DNA of 64,000 nucleotides from CAZBRS01 sp964494475 (GCA_964494475.1 CAZBRS010000014.1:1-64000), one strand, 5' to 3'; counted from the stretch's first letter, positions 28,644 to 39,391 are shown. Program-made: numbers and translations. The notes: a model not told the origin generated them from the sequence alone.

Positions 28644-29572
28644 GGCTCCTCCATCACGCGACGGCGAACGACCTCGGGGTCGACGTAGACCGCGTGGAGC
28701 GGTCGGCTGTCGTAGTGGCGATCCATCTCGAAGAGCCCGGCGCAGATGGCGTCGAGCCGGCAGTTCGCGCAGCAGGCGGCCTTCCCGTGGCGCCACAGGC
28801 GCTGCTGCACCATGCCCTTGTCGTCGAGGAAGTGCACGATGCGCTCCTCGTCCTTGACGATCTTGCGCGTCTCGGTCGACGCGAACTCGAAGCCCGGCAT
28901 GAAGCACAGCGGGACGCGCTCGACGCGGTAGGTGCGGCCCGTGCGCTCCAGGAGGTTCACGGCGCGCGCGAGGCTCACCTCGAACTCCCAGAGTTGGGCG
29001 ATCACGTCGGGGTTCTCGGCGATGCGGTTGGTGGTGGGGTCGAGGTTGTTCCACACGACGTGGTGCAGCCACGGGAAGTGCTTGACGAGCCCGCGCACGG
29101 TGCGGTCGAGGTGCCCCGCGTTGTAGTGGTTGATGGTCGTGTTCACGTCGACGTTGAGGCCCAGGCTCTCGGCGTGCCGCAGCGTGGCGAGGATGTGATC
29201 GAGGGAGTCGGGCTTGTTCGTCAGGCGGCCCTGCAGTTCACGGTCGAGCGTCTGGATCGACAGGTGCATGTGCAGCAGCCCGGCGTCGACCAGGCCGCGG
29301 AGATAGTCGAGATCGGAGGTCTTCTGCCCGTTGGTCACGATGCGCGACGGCAGGCCGCGCTCGGCGGCGTAGCGCACGACCTCGGCCAGGGCCGGGTAGA
29401 GCGTGGGCTCGCCGCCCGTGAGGATGACCCCGGCGTACGCGCGCTCGACGAAGTCGTCGATCAGCCGGCGGGCCTCGTCGAGCTCGATCATGCGATCGTT
29501 CTCGGGGTTGGAGCAGAAGCGGCAGTTCTGGTTGCAGACCCGCGAAACCTGGAGGTAGCCGAGGTTGGCCAT
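28640..29572 (-). CDS. Radical SAM protein with C-terminal auxiliary-cluster cysteines (1 of 3 in operon)
   Basis: 310 residues. The 4Fe-4S/SAM motif is Cys13-x3-Cys17-x2-Cys20 (RVCNQNCRFC), with the GGEPTLYP strand and THE SPASM/twitch-like C-terminal cluster CCANCRLDAICAGLF. Product and substrate are unknown. Related enzymes modify peptides or small metabolites, or serve in cofactor assembly. It lies 3 bases after the stop of the second radical SAM gene and overlaps the A24-like gene by GTGA. It differs from the two upstream enzymes in lacking the 'NGRM-x-Y' segment. Confidence 0.85.
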   Translation of the reverse strand: MANLGYLQVSRVCNQNCRFCSNPENDRMIELDEARRLIDDFVERAYAGVILTGGEPTLYPALAEVVRYAAERGLPSRIVTNGQKTSDLDYLRGLVDAGLLHMHLSIQTLDRELQGRLTNKPDSLDHILATLRHAESLGLNVDVNTTINHYNAGHLDRTVRGLVKHFPWLHHVVWNNLDPTTNRIAENPDVIAQLWEFEVSLARAVNLLERTGRTYRVERVPLCFMPGFEFASTETRKIVKDEERIVHFLDDKGMVQQRLWRHGKAACCANCRLDAICAGLFEMDRHYDSRPLHAVYVDPEVVRRRVMEEP

Positions 29573-29575
29573 CGT

Positions 29576-31168
29576 TCAGCGCTCCGCCGCGAGGGGTTGC
29601 AGCACGCCGAAGCCCGCGTGCCGCACGTGGTTGATGGAGAGCCCGGGGCAGCCCGGCCGCGCCGCGCACGCCTCGCAGCGCAGGCTGTGCACGCGGTACA
29701 GGTGGCGCACGTAGTGGTCGGTGAAGCGCACGGGGTCGAGCCGGAACGTCTCGGGGTCGACCACCGCCAGCGGGAACGTGGTGCTCCAAAGGGAGCCGCC
29801 CAGGCCGCCCAGACAGCGCGGCAGGTCGAGCGCGCCCCTCCCCTGCTCGAACGACGGCGACGACGCCGCGACCTCGGAGAGGTACTCGAACGTGGGGAAG
29901 AGCATCGCCGCGCCGGCCGGGAGCGATCCCGCGGCCGCGAGGGGCCGGGAGAGCCGCACCAGCAGCGGGCGTCCGTCGGCCGCCAGGGCCGCGAGGCGCG
30001 CGGGATCGGAGCCCGAGTACAGCAACTCGGCGGCGGCGGCGGCCACGGGCAGGGTGGAAGGCCAGGCGTCGGCGTCGGTGACCTCGAGCACGAGCCGGGA
30101 GGGGGGCCCGAAGCGGGCGCTCACCTCGGCCAGCAGCTCGGCGGAGGTGCCCGCTCCGAGCAGCACGCGCTCCGCCCCGCCGCCGCGCCACCACCCGACC
30201 AGCTGGCGGAAGGCCGAACAGAGACCGTCGAGGGGACACTGGCCGCAGCGCTCGTCGTGACAGCAGAAGGGCGTGCCCCTCCAGGCCAGCTCCTCGAACA
30301 TGGCCATGCGGCCGCGCACCTCGTCGTGCAGCTTGTGCGGGTCCTGGATGAGGTCTTCCTCGCCCTCGAGGTGCGCCGCGGGCAGCCGGTTGGTCCAGAT
30401 GACCAGATCGTGTCGCCGCCGCAGGGCGAAGGCGCGCTTCAGGTGCTCGCGCATCTCGTGGGGGTCGTAGGTCAACTCGTCGCGGTGCTCGCTCCAGGCG
30501 CGGCCGAAAGGGACCAGGTGCAGCAGGTCGAACTCGGTCACGCCCCGCGCGATGAAGAAGGCCAGGATCTCGGCCAGGTGGGGCACGTTGCGGCGATTCA
30601 GGACCACGTCGACGCTGACCACGAAGCCCGGAACGCGGCGCAGGTTCGTGAGCCCCGCGAGGGCCTGCTCGAACGAGCCCGGGATGCCCGTGAGGCCGTC
30701 GTGCAGCGCGGCGGTGTGGCCGTGGATCGAGAGCGTGGCCTCGTTCAGCCCGGCCTGCACCGCAGCGCGCACGAAGCGCCCGTACGAATACATGCGGCCG
30801 TTCGAGATGGTCTGGATCCACGAGTAGCCGACCTCGCGACCCAGCCGCACGAAGTCGACGAAGCGCGGATGGATCGAGGCTTCGCCCCCCGAGAGGATGA
30901 GCCGGTCGGCGCCCTCGGCCCGGCCGCGCCGGATGTCGGCCTCGATCTCGGCGTCGGGCACGGACAGCGGGCCGCTCGCCGCGTCCGACTCCGAGGGGCC
31001 CTCCCCTCGAAGTCGAGGTCCGGTCAGGTTGTCGGAGTCGAGGCAGAACAGGCAGCGGTTGTTGCAGGCACGCGTGAGGCGCACCCAATGGCGGCGCTCC
31101 TTGACCGCGGCCTCCTTCTGCGAGGCGCGATCGGCGTCGGCGGCGGGAGAGCGCCCGGAGTCGGTCAT
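29576..31168 (-). CDS. Long radical SAM protein with extra C-terminal domain (2 of 3)
   Basis: 530 residues. Radical SAM motif Cys35-x3-Cys39-x2-Cys42 (RACNNRCLFC), then LILSGGEASIHPRF and ISNGRMYSYG. A first Cys cluster (CCHDERCGQCPLDGLC) lies near 300, followed by an added domain of about 150 residues of unknown fold with no known motif, and a final cluster (CEACAARPGCPGLSINH). It is clearly a paralogue of the enzyme encoded just upstream: both share NGRMx(S/A)Y, NE-x4-HG-x-TA-x2-HD-x-LTG and GSFxQ. The ATG at 31168 is embedded in the upstream stop (ATGA). The substrate is unknown. Confidence 0.85.
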   Translation of the reverse strand: MTDSGRSPAADADRASQKEAAVKERRHWVRLTRACNNRCLFCLDSDNLTGPRLRGEGPSESDAASGPLSVPDAEIEADIRRGRAEGADRLILSGGEASIHPRFVDFVRLGREVGYSWIQTISNGRMYSYGRFVRAAVQAGLNEATLSIHGHTAALHDGLTGIPGSFEQALAGLTNLRRVPGFVVSVDVVLNRRNVPHLAEILAFFIARGVTEFDLLHLVPFGRAWSEHRDELTYDPHEMREHLKRAFALRRRHDLVIWTNRLPAAHLEGEEDLIQDPHKLHDEVRGRMAMFEELAWRGTPFCCHDERCGQCPLDGLCSAFRQLVGWWRGGGAERVLLGAGTSAELLAEVSARFGPPSRLVLEVTDADAWPSTLPVAAAAAELLYSGSDPARLAALAADGRPLLVRLSRPLAAAGSLPAGAAMLFPTFEYLSEVAASSPSFEQGRGALDLPRCLGGLGGSLWSTTFPLAVVDPETFRLDPVRFTDHYVRHLYRVHSLRCEACAARPGCPGLSINHVRHAGFGVLQPLAAER

Positions 31169-32082
31169 CCGCCCCCCGGGACGAGCGCTTCGCCCTCGGT
31201 GACCGGCACGAGCTCGTCCCAGCCGTAGTGCTCCGGGTACTCGCGCCAGGGCCCCTCGCAGTAGGCGAAGTGGAGGCACGCCTTGCACTCGGGGCGCTTC
31301 AGCTTGCCTTCGTTCAGGCGGTACTCGGTGTAGTCGGCCAGCACCGCGTGGTCGAAGATCTTGGTGCGGGGGACCACGCGCTCGCCCACGTAGCGCTCGT
31401 ACCCCTTCATGAAGCAGTACGGGATGGCCTCGGTCATCACGCTGCGCCCGGCCTTGAGGCCCACCTCGAGCCCGCGCTTCACGAACGGCTCGATGAGCGC
31501 GAAGCGCGGGACCACGGCGTAGAAGTTGTCCTTGGCGGTGCCGAGCGGGTGCACGAACGCCAGCTGATACTGGTCGACGCCCAGCGCCACCAGCACTTTG
31601 GCCAGCTCGACGAGGTGGCGGTAGTTGGCGCGCACGATCACGGAGTTGGTGATGACGGTCTGGCCCAGCTCGCGCAGCAGGCGCATGCCCGCGACGGTCT
31701 GCCGGAAGCTGCCCTCGGCGCCCGTGAGCGCGTCGTGGATCTCGGCGGTGGGCCCGTGCAGCGCAGGCGAGAACTCGTTGGCGCCCGCCTCGATGAGCTG
31801 CTCGGTGAGCTTGCGGTACGCCAGCATGCGGCCGTTGGTCTGGATCTGGATGCGCGTGAAGCCGAGATCATGGGCGTACTTCACGAGCTCGACGACGTCG
31901 CGGCGGATGGTGACCTCGCCGCCGGTGAAGACGATGCTGTCGGAGTCTCGCCGGGCCTCGACCAGGACCGCCTTGACCTCGTCGGTCGAGCGCGTGCCGA
32001 GGGTCTCGCGCTTCTTGCCCTGGACGCAGAAGACGCAGCGGTTGTTGCAGTGCCAGCCGGTCTTGATGTCGACGCGCTCCAT
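31165..32082 (-). CDS. Radical SAM protein (3 of 3, first gene of the operon)
   Basis: 305 residues. Motif Cys12-x3-Cys16-x2-Cys19 (GWHCNNRCVFC), VFTGGEVTIRRD, QTNGRMLAY, and the C-terminal cluster ECKACLHFAYCEGPWREYPEHYGWDELVPV. A similar ending (GADEFVPV after C-x2-C-x5-C) occurs in the radical SAM enzyme at 38077-39327, so the two loci carry related enzymes. The ATG at 32082 has GGGAG upstream and a good promoter. The substrate is unknown; no small precursor-peptide gene is evident in the 88-base gap upstream. Confidence 0.87.
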   Translation of the reverse strand: MERVDIKTGWHCNNRCVFCVQGKKRETLGTRSTDEVKAVLVEARRDSDSIVFTGGEVTIRRDVVELVKYAHDLGFTRIQIQTNGRMLAYRKLTEQLIEAGANEFSPALHGPTAEIHDALTGAEGSFRQTVAGMRLLRELGQTVITNSVIVRANYRHLVELAKVLVALGVDQYQLAFVHPLGTAKDNFYAVVPRFALIEPFVKRGLEVGLKAGRSVMTEAIPYCFMKGYERYVGERVVPRTKIFDHAVLADYTEYRLNEGKLKRPECKACLHFAYCEGPWREYPEHYGWDELVPVTEGEALVPGGG

Positions 32083-32113
32083 CGAGGCTCCCTCGCCTTC
32101 GCGAACGAAAGGG

Positions 32114-32142
32114 ATTGTAGGGGAGGCGACCGGCGCAAGCAA
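32114..32142 (-). promoter_or_regulatory. Promoter of the triple radical SAM operon
   Basis: Minus strand: TTGCTT (32142-32137), 17-bp spacer, TACAAT (32119-32114). The start near 32107 leaves a 25-base leader. Confidence 0.6.
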
Positions 32143-32170
32143 CCGGACAGTCGAGCCGACCGGCCCTGCG

Positions 32171-32815
32171 TCAGGCGGGGACCTTCTTCCAGTCGGCCAG
32201 GAACTTCTGCAGGCCGAGGTCGGTGAGGGGGTGATCGAAGAGCTGGTCGACCACCTTGGCCGGGATGGTGGCCACGTCGGCGCCGAGCAACGCGGCCTGG
32301 ACCACGTGGACGGGGTGACGCACGCTGGCCACCAGCACCTGCGTGTCGAAGTCGTAGTTGTCGTACATCTCGATGATCTGGCGAATGAGATCCATGCCCT
32401 CGATCGAGATGTCGTCGAGGCGACCGATGAAGGGGCTCACGTAGGTGGCGCCGACCTTGGCCGCCAGCAACGCCTGCGACGCGCTGAACACCAGCGTGAC
32501 GTTGGTGCGGATGCCCTCCTCGGTCAGCTGCTTGACCGCGCGCAGGCCGTCGCGGGTCATGGGCACCTTGACCACCACCTGCGGACCGTGCGCGGCCAAC
32601 TCGCGGGCCTCGCGCAGCATGCCGGCCGTGTCGGTGGCCGTGACCTCGAGGCTGATGGGCCCGTCGACCACCGCCGTGATCTCGCGGATCACCTCGGCGA
32701 ACGGCTTGCCCGTCTTCGCGACCAGCGACGGGTTCGTGGTCACCCCGTCGCAGAGCCCCAGGTCGAGAGCGGCCTTGATCTCGTTGATGTCGGCGGAGTC
32801 GACGAAGAACTGCAT
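32171..32815 (-). CDS. Fructose-6-phosphate aldolase / TalC-type transaldolase
   Basis: 214 residues, the length of the short transaldolase family. It shows FVDSADINEI, GVTTNPSLVAKTG, the Schiff-base lysine Lys83 (VVVKVPMT), and TLVFSASQALLAAKVGATYVSPFIGRLDD. It acts either as a pentose-phosphate transaldolase or as fructose-6-phosphate aldolase; these share the fold and cannot be separated by eye. A single-gene unit with its own promoter. Confidence 0.95.
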   Translation of the reverse strand: MQFFVDSADINEIKAALDLGLCDGVTTNPSLVAKTGKPFAEVIREITAVVDGPISLEVTATDTAGMLREARELAAHGPQVVVKVPMTRDGLRAVKQLTEEGIRTNVTLVFSASQALLAAKVGATYVSPFIGRLDDISIEGMDLIRQIIEMYDNYDFDTQVLVASVRHPVHVVQAALLGADVATIPAKVVDQLFDHPLTDLGLQKFLADWKKVPA

Positions 32816-32843
32816 GGGGAGCCTCGATGCGAAAACTTATCCG

Positions 32844-32872
32844 AGGATACCCGCCGCCCCCCAACGGCGCAA
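32844..32872 (-). promoter_or_regulatory. Promoter of the transaldolase gene
   Basis: Minus strand: TTGCGC (32872-32867), 17-bp spacer, TATCCT (32849-32844). The same hexamers and spacing occur before algH at 46400-46428. Confidence 0.6.
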
Positions 32873-32917
32873 GCGAGGGATGGGCGGAAGCGCAGCAGCC
32901 GAACCGCTGGCGTCGAT

Positions 32918-35182
<2,265 letters not shown>

Positions 35183-35214
35183 CCGGTGCTCCATCGATCG
35201 TGGATTGCATAGAA

Positions 35215-35243
35215 CGTATAGCGGAAGCGGGTTTCCGTTTCAA
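35215..35243 (-). promoter_or_regulatory. Promoter of the glycine-rich lipoprotein gene
   Basis: Minus strand: TTGAAA (35243-35238), 17-bp spacer, TATACG (35220-35215). The start near 35208 gives a 26-base leader. Confidence 0.55.
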
Positions 35244-35263
35244 CCTGCGAGGGGCATTTTTCC

Positions 35264-35292
35264 GTGACAGCAGGGGAGACAGGCGCTAGAGT
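35264..35292 (+). promoter_or_regulatory. Possible promoter of the reversed-topology kinase
   Basis: GTGACA at 35264-35269, 17-bp spacer, TAGAGT at 35287-35292. The start would be near 35299, after the first ATG (35295), which favours ATG 35310 or 35325 as the true start codon. Confidence 0.4.
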
Positions 35293-35294
35293 GC

Positions 35295-37094
35295 ATGGTC
35301 AAGCGACCCATGGCCTGCGGACGCATGCGGCCCAGCCGATTCGTACACCTCGCCGCGCTGATCTTCCTGGTGGGCGCGATCTCGCCCGCCGCCCGAGCCA
35401 CCGAAATCTGGCTCAAGTCGACGCCCGGCGAGGTCACCGTCTCGATGGACGGCATCGAGCTCGGCAAGACGTTCGGCGACGGCACCTTCAAGCCCTTCGA
35501 TCTCCCCGCCGGCGAGCACGTGTTCGTGTTCGCCCGCGAAGGCTACACGAAAGACGAGCAGAAGTTGAACGTGGCCGGCGCCACCCTCGAGATCACCTCG
35601 ACGCTGCGCTCGCTCGAAGAGATCAAGAAGGAAGAAGAGGCCCGAAAGGCGGCCGAGGAAGAGGCCCGACGCCTCGAAGAAGAGAAGCGACGCGAGGCCG
35701 ACGTCAAGAACCAGGCGGCGCTCAAGGTCGAGACCAACGTCGGCAAGGGCGGCGAGGTCCACTGGGGCTCCGAGTTCGTGGGCTTCACGAACGACTCGGG
35801 AGTGGCCGTCAAGGAAGGGCTGAAGCCGGGCAAGGCCAAGCTGGTCGTGAAGGCCAAGGGCTTCGTCACGAAGTCCGTACCCGACATCGAACTGAAGCCC
35901 GGCAAGGTCAACGACGTCAAGATCTCGGCCAAGCTCAACGACGAGGGCCTGCGCAACCAGGAGGCCGCGCGCGGCGCCGGCCAGAAGAAGATGCTCTGGC
36001 TGGGCATCGCGGTGGGCGGCTTCCTGCTGATCCTGGTGGCCATCATCATCCTGGTCGTCAGCGGGCAGCGGCGGCAGTCCGAAGGCTACCTGCAGGTCGC
36101 CGGGCAGACGGGCACGGGCACCGGCCTCGAGGCCCCTGGGCTGTTCACCACCCCCGCGAACGGCGCCCAGGCCGAAGACCTCGGCAAGCTGCTCGAGACC
36201 TCCGACAACCTCGAGGTCCTGATCGGCAAGCGCATCCTCGGCGACTACCTCATCGAGAAGAAGATCGGCCAGGGCGGCATGGGCGCCATCCTGCTGGCCA
36301 AGCAGGAGAGCCTCGAGCGCTACACGGCGCTCAAGATCATCCTGCCCAAGTTCTCGTCGAACGAGAACGTGGTGAAGCGCTTCTTCCGCGAGGTCAAGCT
36401 CACGTCGCGGCTCGAGCACCCCAACATCGTCACCATCTACAACTTCGGCAAGAGCCGCGAGGGCATCCTCTTCGTGGCCATGGAATACCTCGACGGCGTG
36501 AACCTCGACAGCATCGTGCGCAAACAGGGTCCGCTGCCGCCCGAGCGCGCCATCCCCATCGCCGCGCAGATCGCCTCGGCCCTCAGCGAGGCCCACGCCA
36601 AGGGCGTCATCCACCGCGACCTGAAACCCAGCAACATCATGCTGGTCAAGCGCGGCGGCATGGCCGACTTCGCCAAGGTGCTCGACTTCGGCATCGCCAA
36701 GAGCATCGAGGAGCAAGGCGAGGACGAGCCCCAGCTCACCATGAGCGGCCAGATCCTCGGCACGCCGGCCTACATGAGCCCCGAGCAGTGCTCGGGCAAG
36801 CCCCTCGACGCGCGCACCGACATCTACTCGCTCGGCATCATCGCCTTCGAGCTGCTGGCCGGCAAGAAGCCCTTCATGGCCGAGAGCGCCATCGGCTTCC
36901 TGCAGCAGCACCTGATGACCCCGCCGCCCCGGCTGTCGTCGTTCCTGGCGCCCGGCCTCGTGCCCGCGGCCGCCGACGCGGTCTTCCTCAAGGTCATGGC
37001 CAAGCACGCCGACCAGCGCTACGCCAACTCGCTCGAGTTCGCGCGCGACCTGGCGACCGCGTACGGCGTGCACCTCAACGTGCAGGGCCTGTAG
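35295..37094 (+). CDS. Ser/Thr kinase with N-terminal exported PEGA domains and C-terminal kinase domain
   Basis: Up to 599 residues. It opens with a signal-like segment (FVHLAALIFLVGAISPAARA), then a PEGA domain (about 37-105; VTVSMDGIELGKTFGDGTFK), a charged coiled coil (EEARKAAEEEARRLEEEKRR), a second PEGA-like or carboxypeptidase-like domain (about 145-215), one membrane helix (LWLGIAVGGFLLILVAIIILVV) near 235, and a complete kinase (about 314-590: GQGGMGAI, ALKIIL, HRDLKPSN near 441, DFGIAK, SPEQCSG). This is the reverse of PknB-type kinases, whose kinase domain comes first. ATG 35310 or 35325 may be the real start. It is divergent from the Gly-rich lipoprotein. The ligand is unknown. 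Confidence 0.9.
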   Translation: MVKRPMACGRMRPSRFVHLAALIFLVGAISPAARATEIWLKSTPGEVTVSMDGIELGKTFGDGTFKPFDLPAGEHVFVFAREGYTKDEQKLNVAGATLEITSTLRSLEEIKKEEEARKAAEEEARRLEEEKRREADVKNQAALKVETNVGKGGEVHWGSEFVGFTNDSGVAVKEGLKPGKAKLVVKAKGFVTKSVPDIELKPGKVNDVKISAKLNDEGLRNQEAARGAGQKKMLWLGIAVGGFLLILVAIIILVVSGQRRQSEGYLQVAGQTGTGTGLEAPGLFTTPANGAQAEDLGKLLETSDNLEVLIGKRILGDYLIEKKIGQGGMGAILLAKQESLERYTALKIILPKFSSNENVVKRFFREVKLTSRLEHPNIVTIYNFGKSREGILFVAMEYLDGVNLDSIVRKQGPLPPERAIPIAAQIASALSEAHAKGVIHRDLKPSNIMLVKRGGMADFAKVLDFGIAKSIEEQGEDEPQLTMSGQILGTPAYMSPEQCSGKPLDARTDIYSLGIIAFELLAGKKPFMAESAIGFLQQHLMTPPPRLSSFLAPGLVPAAADAVFLKVMAKHADQRYANSLEFARDLATAYGVHLNVQGL

Positions 37095-37096
37095 CC

Positions 37097-38080
37097 TCAC
37101 CGTACGAACAGGTAGTCGCGCCCCTCCCCGCGCCCGAAGCTCGTGAGCATCTTGCGGATCGTGGCGCGGTCCGCCAGCCCACCCTTGGCGACCAGCACGA
37201 AGAGGTCGGGGTGCTCCGCGAGCGCCTCGTGCGGCAGCACGGGGAAGCGGTCGCGCACACGACGACCGATCTTGCGGGGATCGAGGTCGAAGAACAGGCG
37301 CAGCTCCTGCCCCTCGGCCAGCAGGGCCCGGGCCAGATCGCGCCCGTGGCGGCCGGCGTTCACCACGCCGAGGGGGCGCCCCGCCACGCCCGGGTCGCGG
37401 GCGAGGAAGGCGGCCTTCAGCCGCACGTGCGCGTCGTCGGAGCAGCGGGCCGACGTGCGCGTGACCGAGGCGTCGTGGCGCCGCCAGAAGAGCAGGGGCT
37501 CGGGGACCTTGGCCACGCGCTCGCCCGCGGCCAGCCAGCGGAGCAGCAACTCGTAGTCCTCGGGGAAGGGACCCGCCCGGTAGCCCCCGTGTCGCGCATA
37601 GAGCTCGCGGCGCACGCACCACGTGGGATGGACGACGGGAGAGTCGATGTAGCGGAACAGCGCGGCCTCGGTCGGCGACGCGAACGAGTTCGTCCAGGCG
37701 ATGCTCTCGGAGGCCACGTTCGAGGTGACGAACGACCCGACCAGGCCCACGTCGGGGTGGCGCCGGAGCCAGGCGATCTGGACCTCGAGGCGGCGGGGAT
37801 CGGCCACGTCGTCGGTGTCCATGCGAGCGATGAAGGCGCCGCGCGCGAGGGCCAGCCCCTGGTTCAACCGGAGCACTAGATCGTCGTCGTCGCCCGGGAC
37901 CACGCGCAGGCGATCGTCTCCGAGGTCGGCCAGGCGCGCCCCGAGGGCGTCGTGGCCCGGCTTGACGACCGCGAGCACCTCGAGATCGGCCAGCGTCTGG
38001 CACGAGAGGCTCTGCAACGCCTGTTCGAGCCACGGGCAGTCGCCCCCCACGGGCAACAGCACCGAGACGAGGGGCGTCAT
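37097..38080 (-). CDS. Family 2 glycosyltransferase
   Basis: 327 residues. The GT-A fold is clear: SVLLPVGGDCPWLEQALQSLSCQTLADLEVLAV, nucleotide-sugar DxD in ARMDTDDVADPRR, and the acceptor-side GPFPEDYELLLRW (ED). A C-terminal extension of about 90 residues (GVVNAGRHGRDLARALLAEG, then FDLDPRKIGRRVRDRFPVLP) resembles a small Rossmann-like domain. It starts within the stop of the radical SAM gene (ATGA), so they are co-expressed. It probably glycosylates a cell-surface polymer or protein. Confidence 0.9.
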   Translation of the reverse strand: MTPLVSVLLPVGGDCPWLEQALQSLSCQTLADLEVLAVVKPGHDALGARLADLGDDRLRVVPGDDDDLVLRLNQGLALARGAFIARMDTDDVADPRRLEVQIAWLRRHPDVGLVGSFVTSNVASESIAWTNSFASPTEAALFRYIDSPVVHPTWCVRRELYARHGGYRAGPFPEDYELLLRWLAAGERVAKVPEPLLFWRRHDASVTRTSARCSDDAHVRLKAAFLARDPGVAGRPLGVVNAGRHGRDLARALLAEGQELRLFFDLDPRKIGRRVRDRFPVLPHEALAEHPDLFVLVAKGGLADRATIRKMLTSFGRGEGRDYLFVR

Positions 38081-39327
38081 CGCGGGGGCTCGACCGGCAC
38101 GAACTCGTCGGCGCCGTGCGCGCGCACGTACTCGCTCCACACCCCCGAGCAGATCGGATCGTGAACGCAGCGCGCGCAGACCGGCAGCTTCTCCTTGACG
38201 CGATCGTCGGCCAGATCGGCCTGCTCGGGCAACAACGCCTCGAGGTCGCCCGCGCGCACGCAGCGCGGCAGCCCGCACATCTCGGAGAGGTGCACCGTGA
38301 GGCCCCGCTGGAGCGCCGCTCGGATGGCCCGATCGAGGCGCGGCGCCAAGTCGGACAGGCGCGGGATCTCGTCGGCGTGCCCCGTCAGGCGGCCGGTGGG
38401 TACGAGGACCGAGAACGACAGCCCCACGCGGCCGGCGAACAACGGACCGGCGCACGCGTCCACGAACGCCTCGACGTGGGCCGCGTTCGCGCGCTGCAGC
38501 ACGTGGTTCAGCACGACCGGGAGCCCGGCGTCGAGCAACGCCCGCACCCCCGCGACGGCGCGATCGAACGTAGCGGGCCGCCCGACGATCTCTTCGTACA
38601 GCGCAGGCTCGTGGGCGTGGAACGAGACCAGCAGGTAGTCGGGGCGCGACGGCCCCGCGAACGCGTCGAGGAACCCCGGCTCGGCGAAGCGCAACGCGTT
38701 GGTCTGCACCACGACCTGCCGGAGGCCCGCCTCGCGGGCTCGCGCGATGACCTCGGGCAGGCGCGGCACCAGCGTGGGCTCGCCCCCGGTGAGGGTGAGC
38801 ACGTTCACGCCCTGCTGCCGCAGGCCGACGAGCCGCGCGAGGAAGCGATCGAGGTCGGCCACGACGTTGTCAGCCCCGTCGGCGCTGTTGCACATCGCGC
38901 AGTCTTCGTTGCACGCCAGGGTCAGCCGGGCCTCGAGCACCTCGCCGAAGGTGACGAGGGCGCCGTCGGCCACCTCGGCCGCGATCGGCTCCGCCTCGTC
39001 GCCCCAGGCGGCCTCGTTCTTGCGAATCAGGCGCCCCACGGCCTCGGCCAGACGCCCCAGGGTGGCGGCCTCGGGGCCGTTGCGGTAGTGCAGCCCGAAC
39101 CAACGGGTGGGCTCGGCGTAGCGCGCGCGGGGGCTCCTCCGCTCGAGCAGCAGCGCCAACGATGCGCCGGTGTCGGTCACGAAGGCCAGGCGCCAGGCGC
39201 GGGACCGGTCGTCCCAGGCCACGCCCTCGAAGCGGCACCCGGCCGCGCGCCCGCCCGGTCGCAGGGGCGCGACCACCCGGTACAGGGTGCGCGGAGAAGC
39301 GAGGACGAAGACGCGCCGACGAGCCAT
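38077..39327 (-). CDS. Radical SAM protein with N-terminal extension, paired with a glycosyltransferase
   Basis: 416 residues. The first 130 residues are an unrecognised domain rich in Arg and beta strands. The radical SAM motif LACNEDCAMC lies near 137-146, followed by LTLTGGEPTLVPRL and QTNALRF. A Cys pair (MCGLPRC) and a final cluster (CARCVHDPICSGVWSEYVRAHGADEFVPV) suggest auxiliary Fe-S ligands. The last segment matches that of the radical SAM protein at 31165-32082. Overlap with the GT2 gene suggests a modified glycan or glycopeptide. The transcript is predicted leaderless: -10 TAGAAC lies 6 bases before the ATG. Confidence 0.85.
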   Translation of the reverse strand: MARRRVFVLASPRTLYRVVAPLRPGGRAAGCRFEGVAWDDRSRAWRLAFVTDTGASLALLLERRSPRARYAEPTRWFGLHYRNGPEAATLGRLAEAVGRLIRKNEAAWGDEAEPIAAEVADGALVTFGEVLEARLTLACNEDCAMCNSADGADNVVADLDRFLARLVGLRQQGVNVLTLTGGEPTLVPRLPEVIARAREAGLRQVVVQTNALRFAEPGFLDAFAGPSRPDYLLVSFHAHEPALYEEIVGRPATFDRAVAGVRALLDAGLPVVLNHVLQRANAAHVEAFVDACAGPLFAGRVGLSFSVLVPTGRLTGHADEIPRLSDLAPRLDRAIRAALQRGLTVHLSEMCGLPRCVRAGDLEALLPEQADLADDRVKEKLPVCARCVHDPICSGVWSEYVRAHGADEFVPVEPPR

Positions 39328-39333
39328 ACGCGC

Positions 39334-39362
39334 GTTCTAGCAGGGTCGCCCTCCCCTTGCAA
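39334..39362 (-). promoter_or_regulatory. Promoter of the radical SAM-GT2 operon, sharing its -35 box
   Basis: Minus strand: TTGCAA (39362-39357), 17-bp spacer, TAGAAC (39339-39334), then 6 bases to the ATG at 39327. The -35 hexamer is palindromic and is the same six bases as the -35 of the opposite promoter. Confidence 0.5.
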
Positions 39363-39385
39363 TCGTACGGAGGCTCCGTTAGCGT
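39357..39385 (+). promoter_or_regulatory. Promoter of the GT39-type gene, sharing its -35 box
   Basis: TTGCAA (39357-39362), 17-bp spacer, TAGCGT (39380-39385, only three matches to TATAAT), then 6 bases to the ATG at 39392. It mirrors the minus-strand promoter around the shared hexamer. Confidence 0.4.
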
Positions 39386-39391
39386 GGCCAC

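Noticed and set aside
28640..32082. Calling the radical SAM operon a RiPP maturation cluster
   Set aside because: No precursor peptide, leader-binding domain or RiPP exporter is visible in or beside the operon; the PqqD-like gene is 27 kb away. Kept as an open possibility only.
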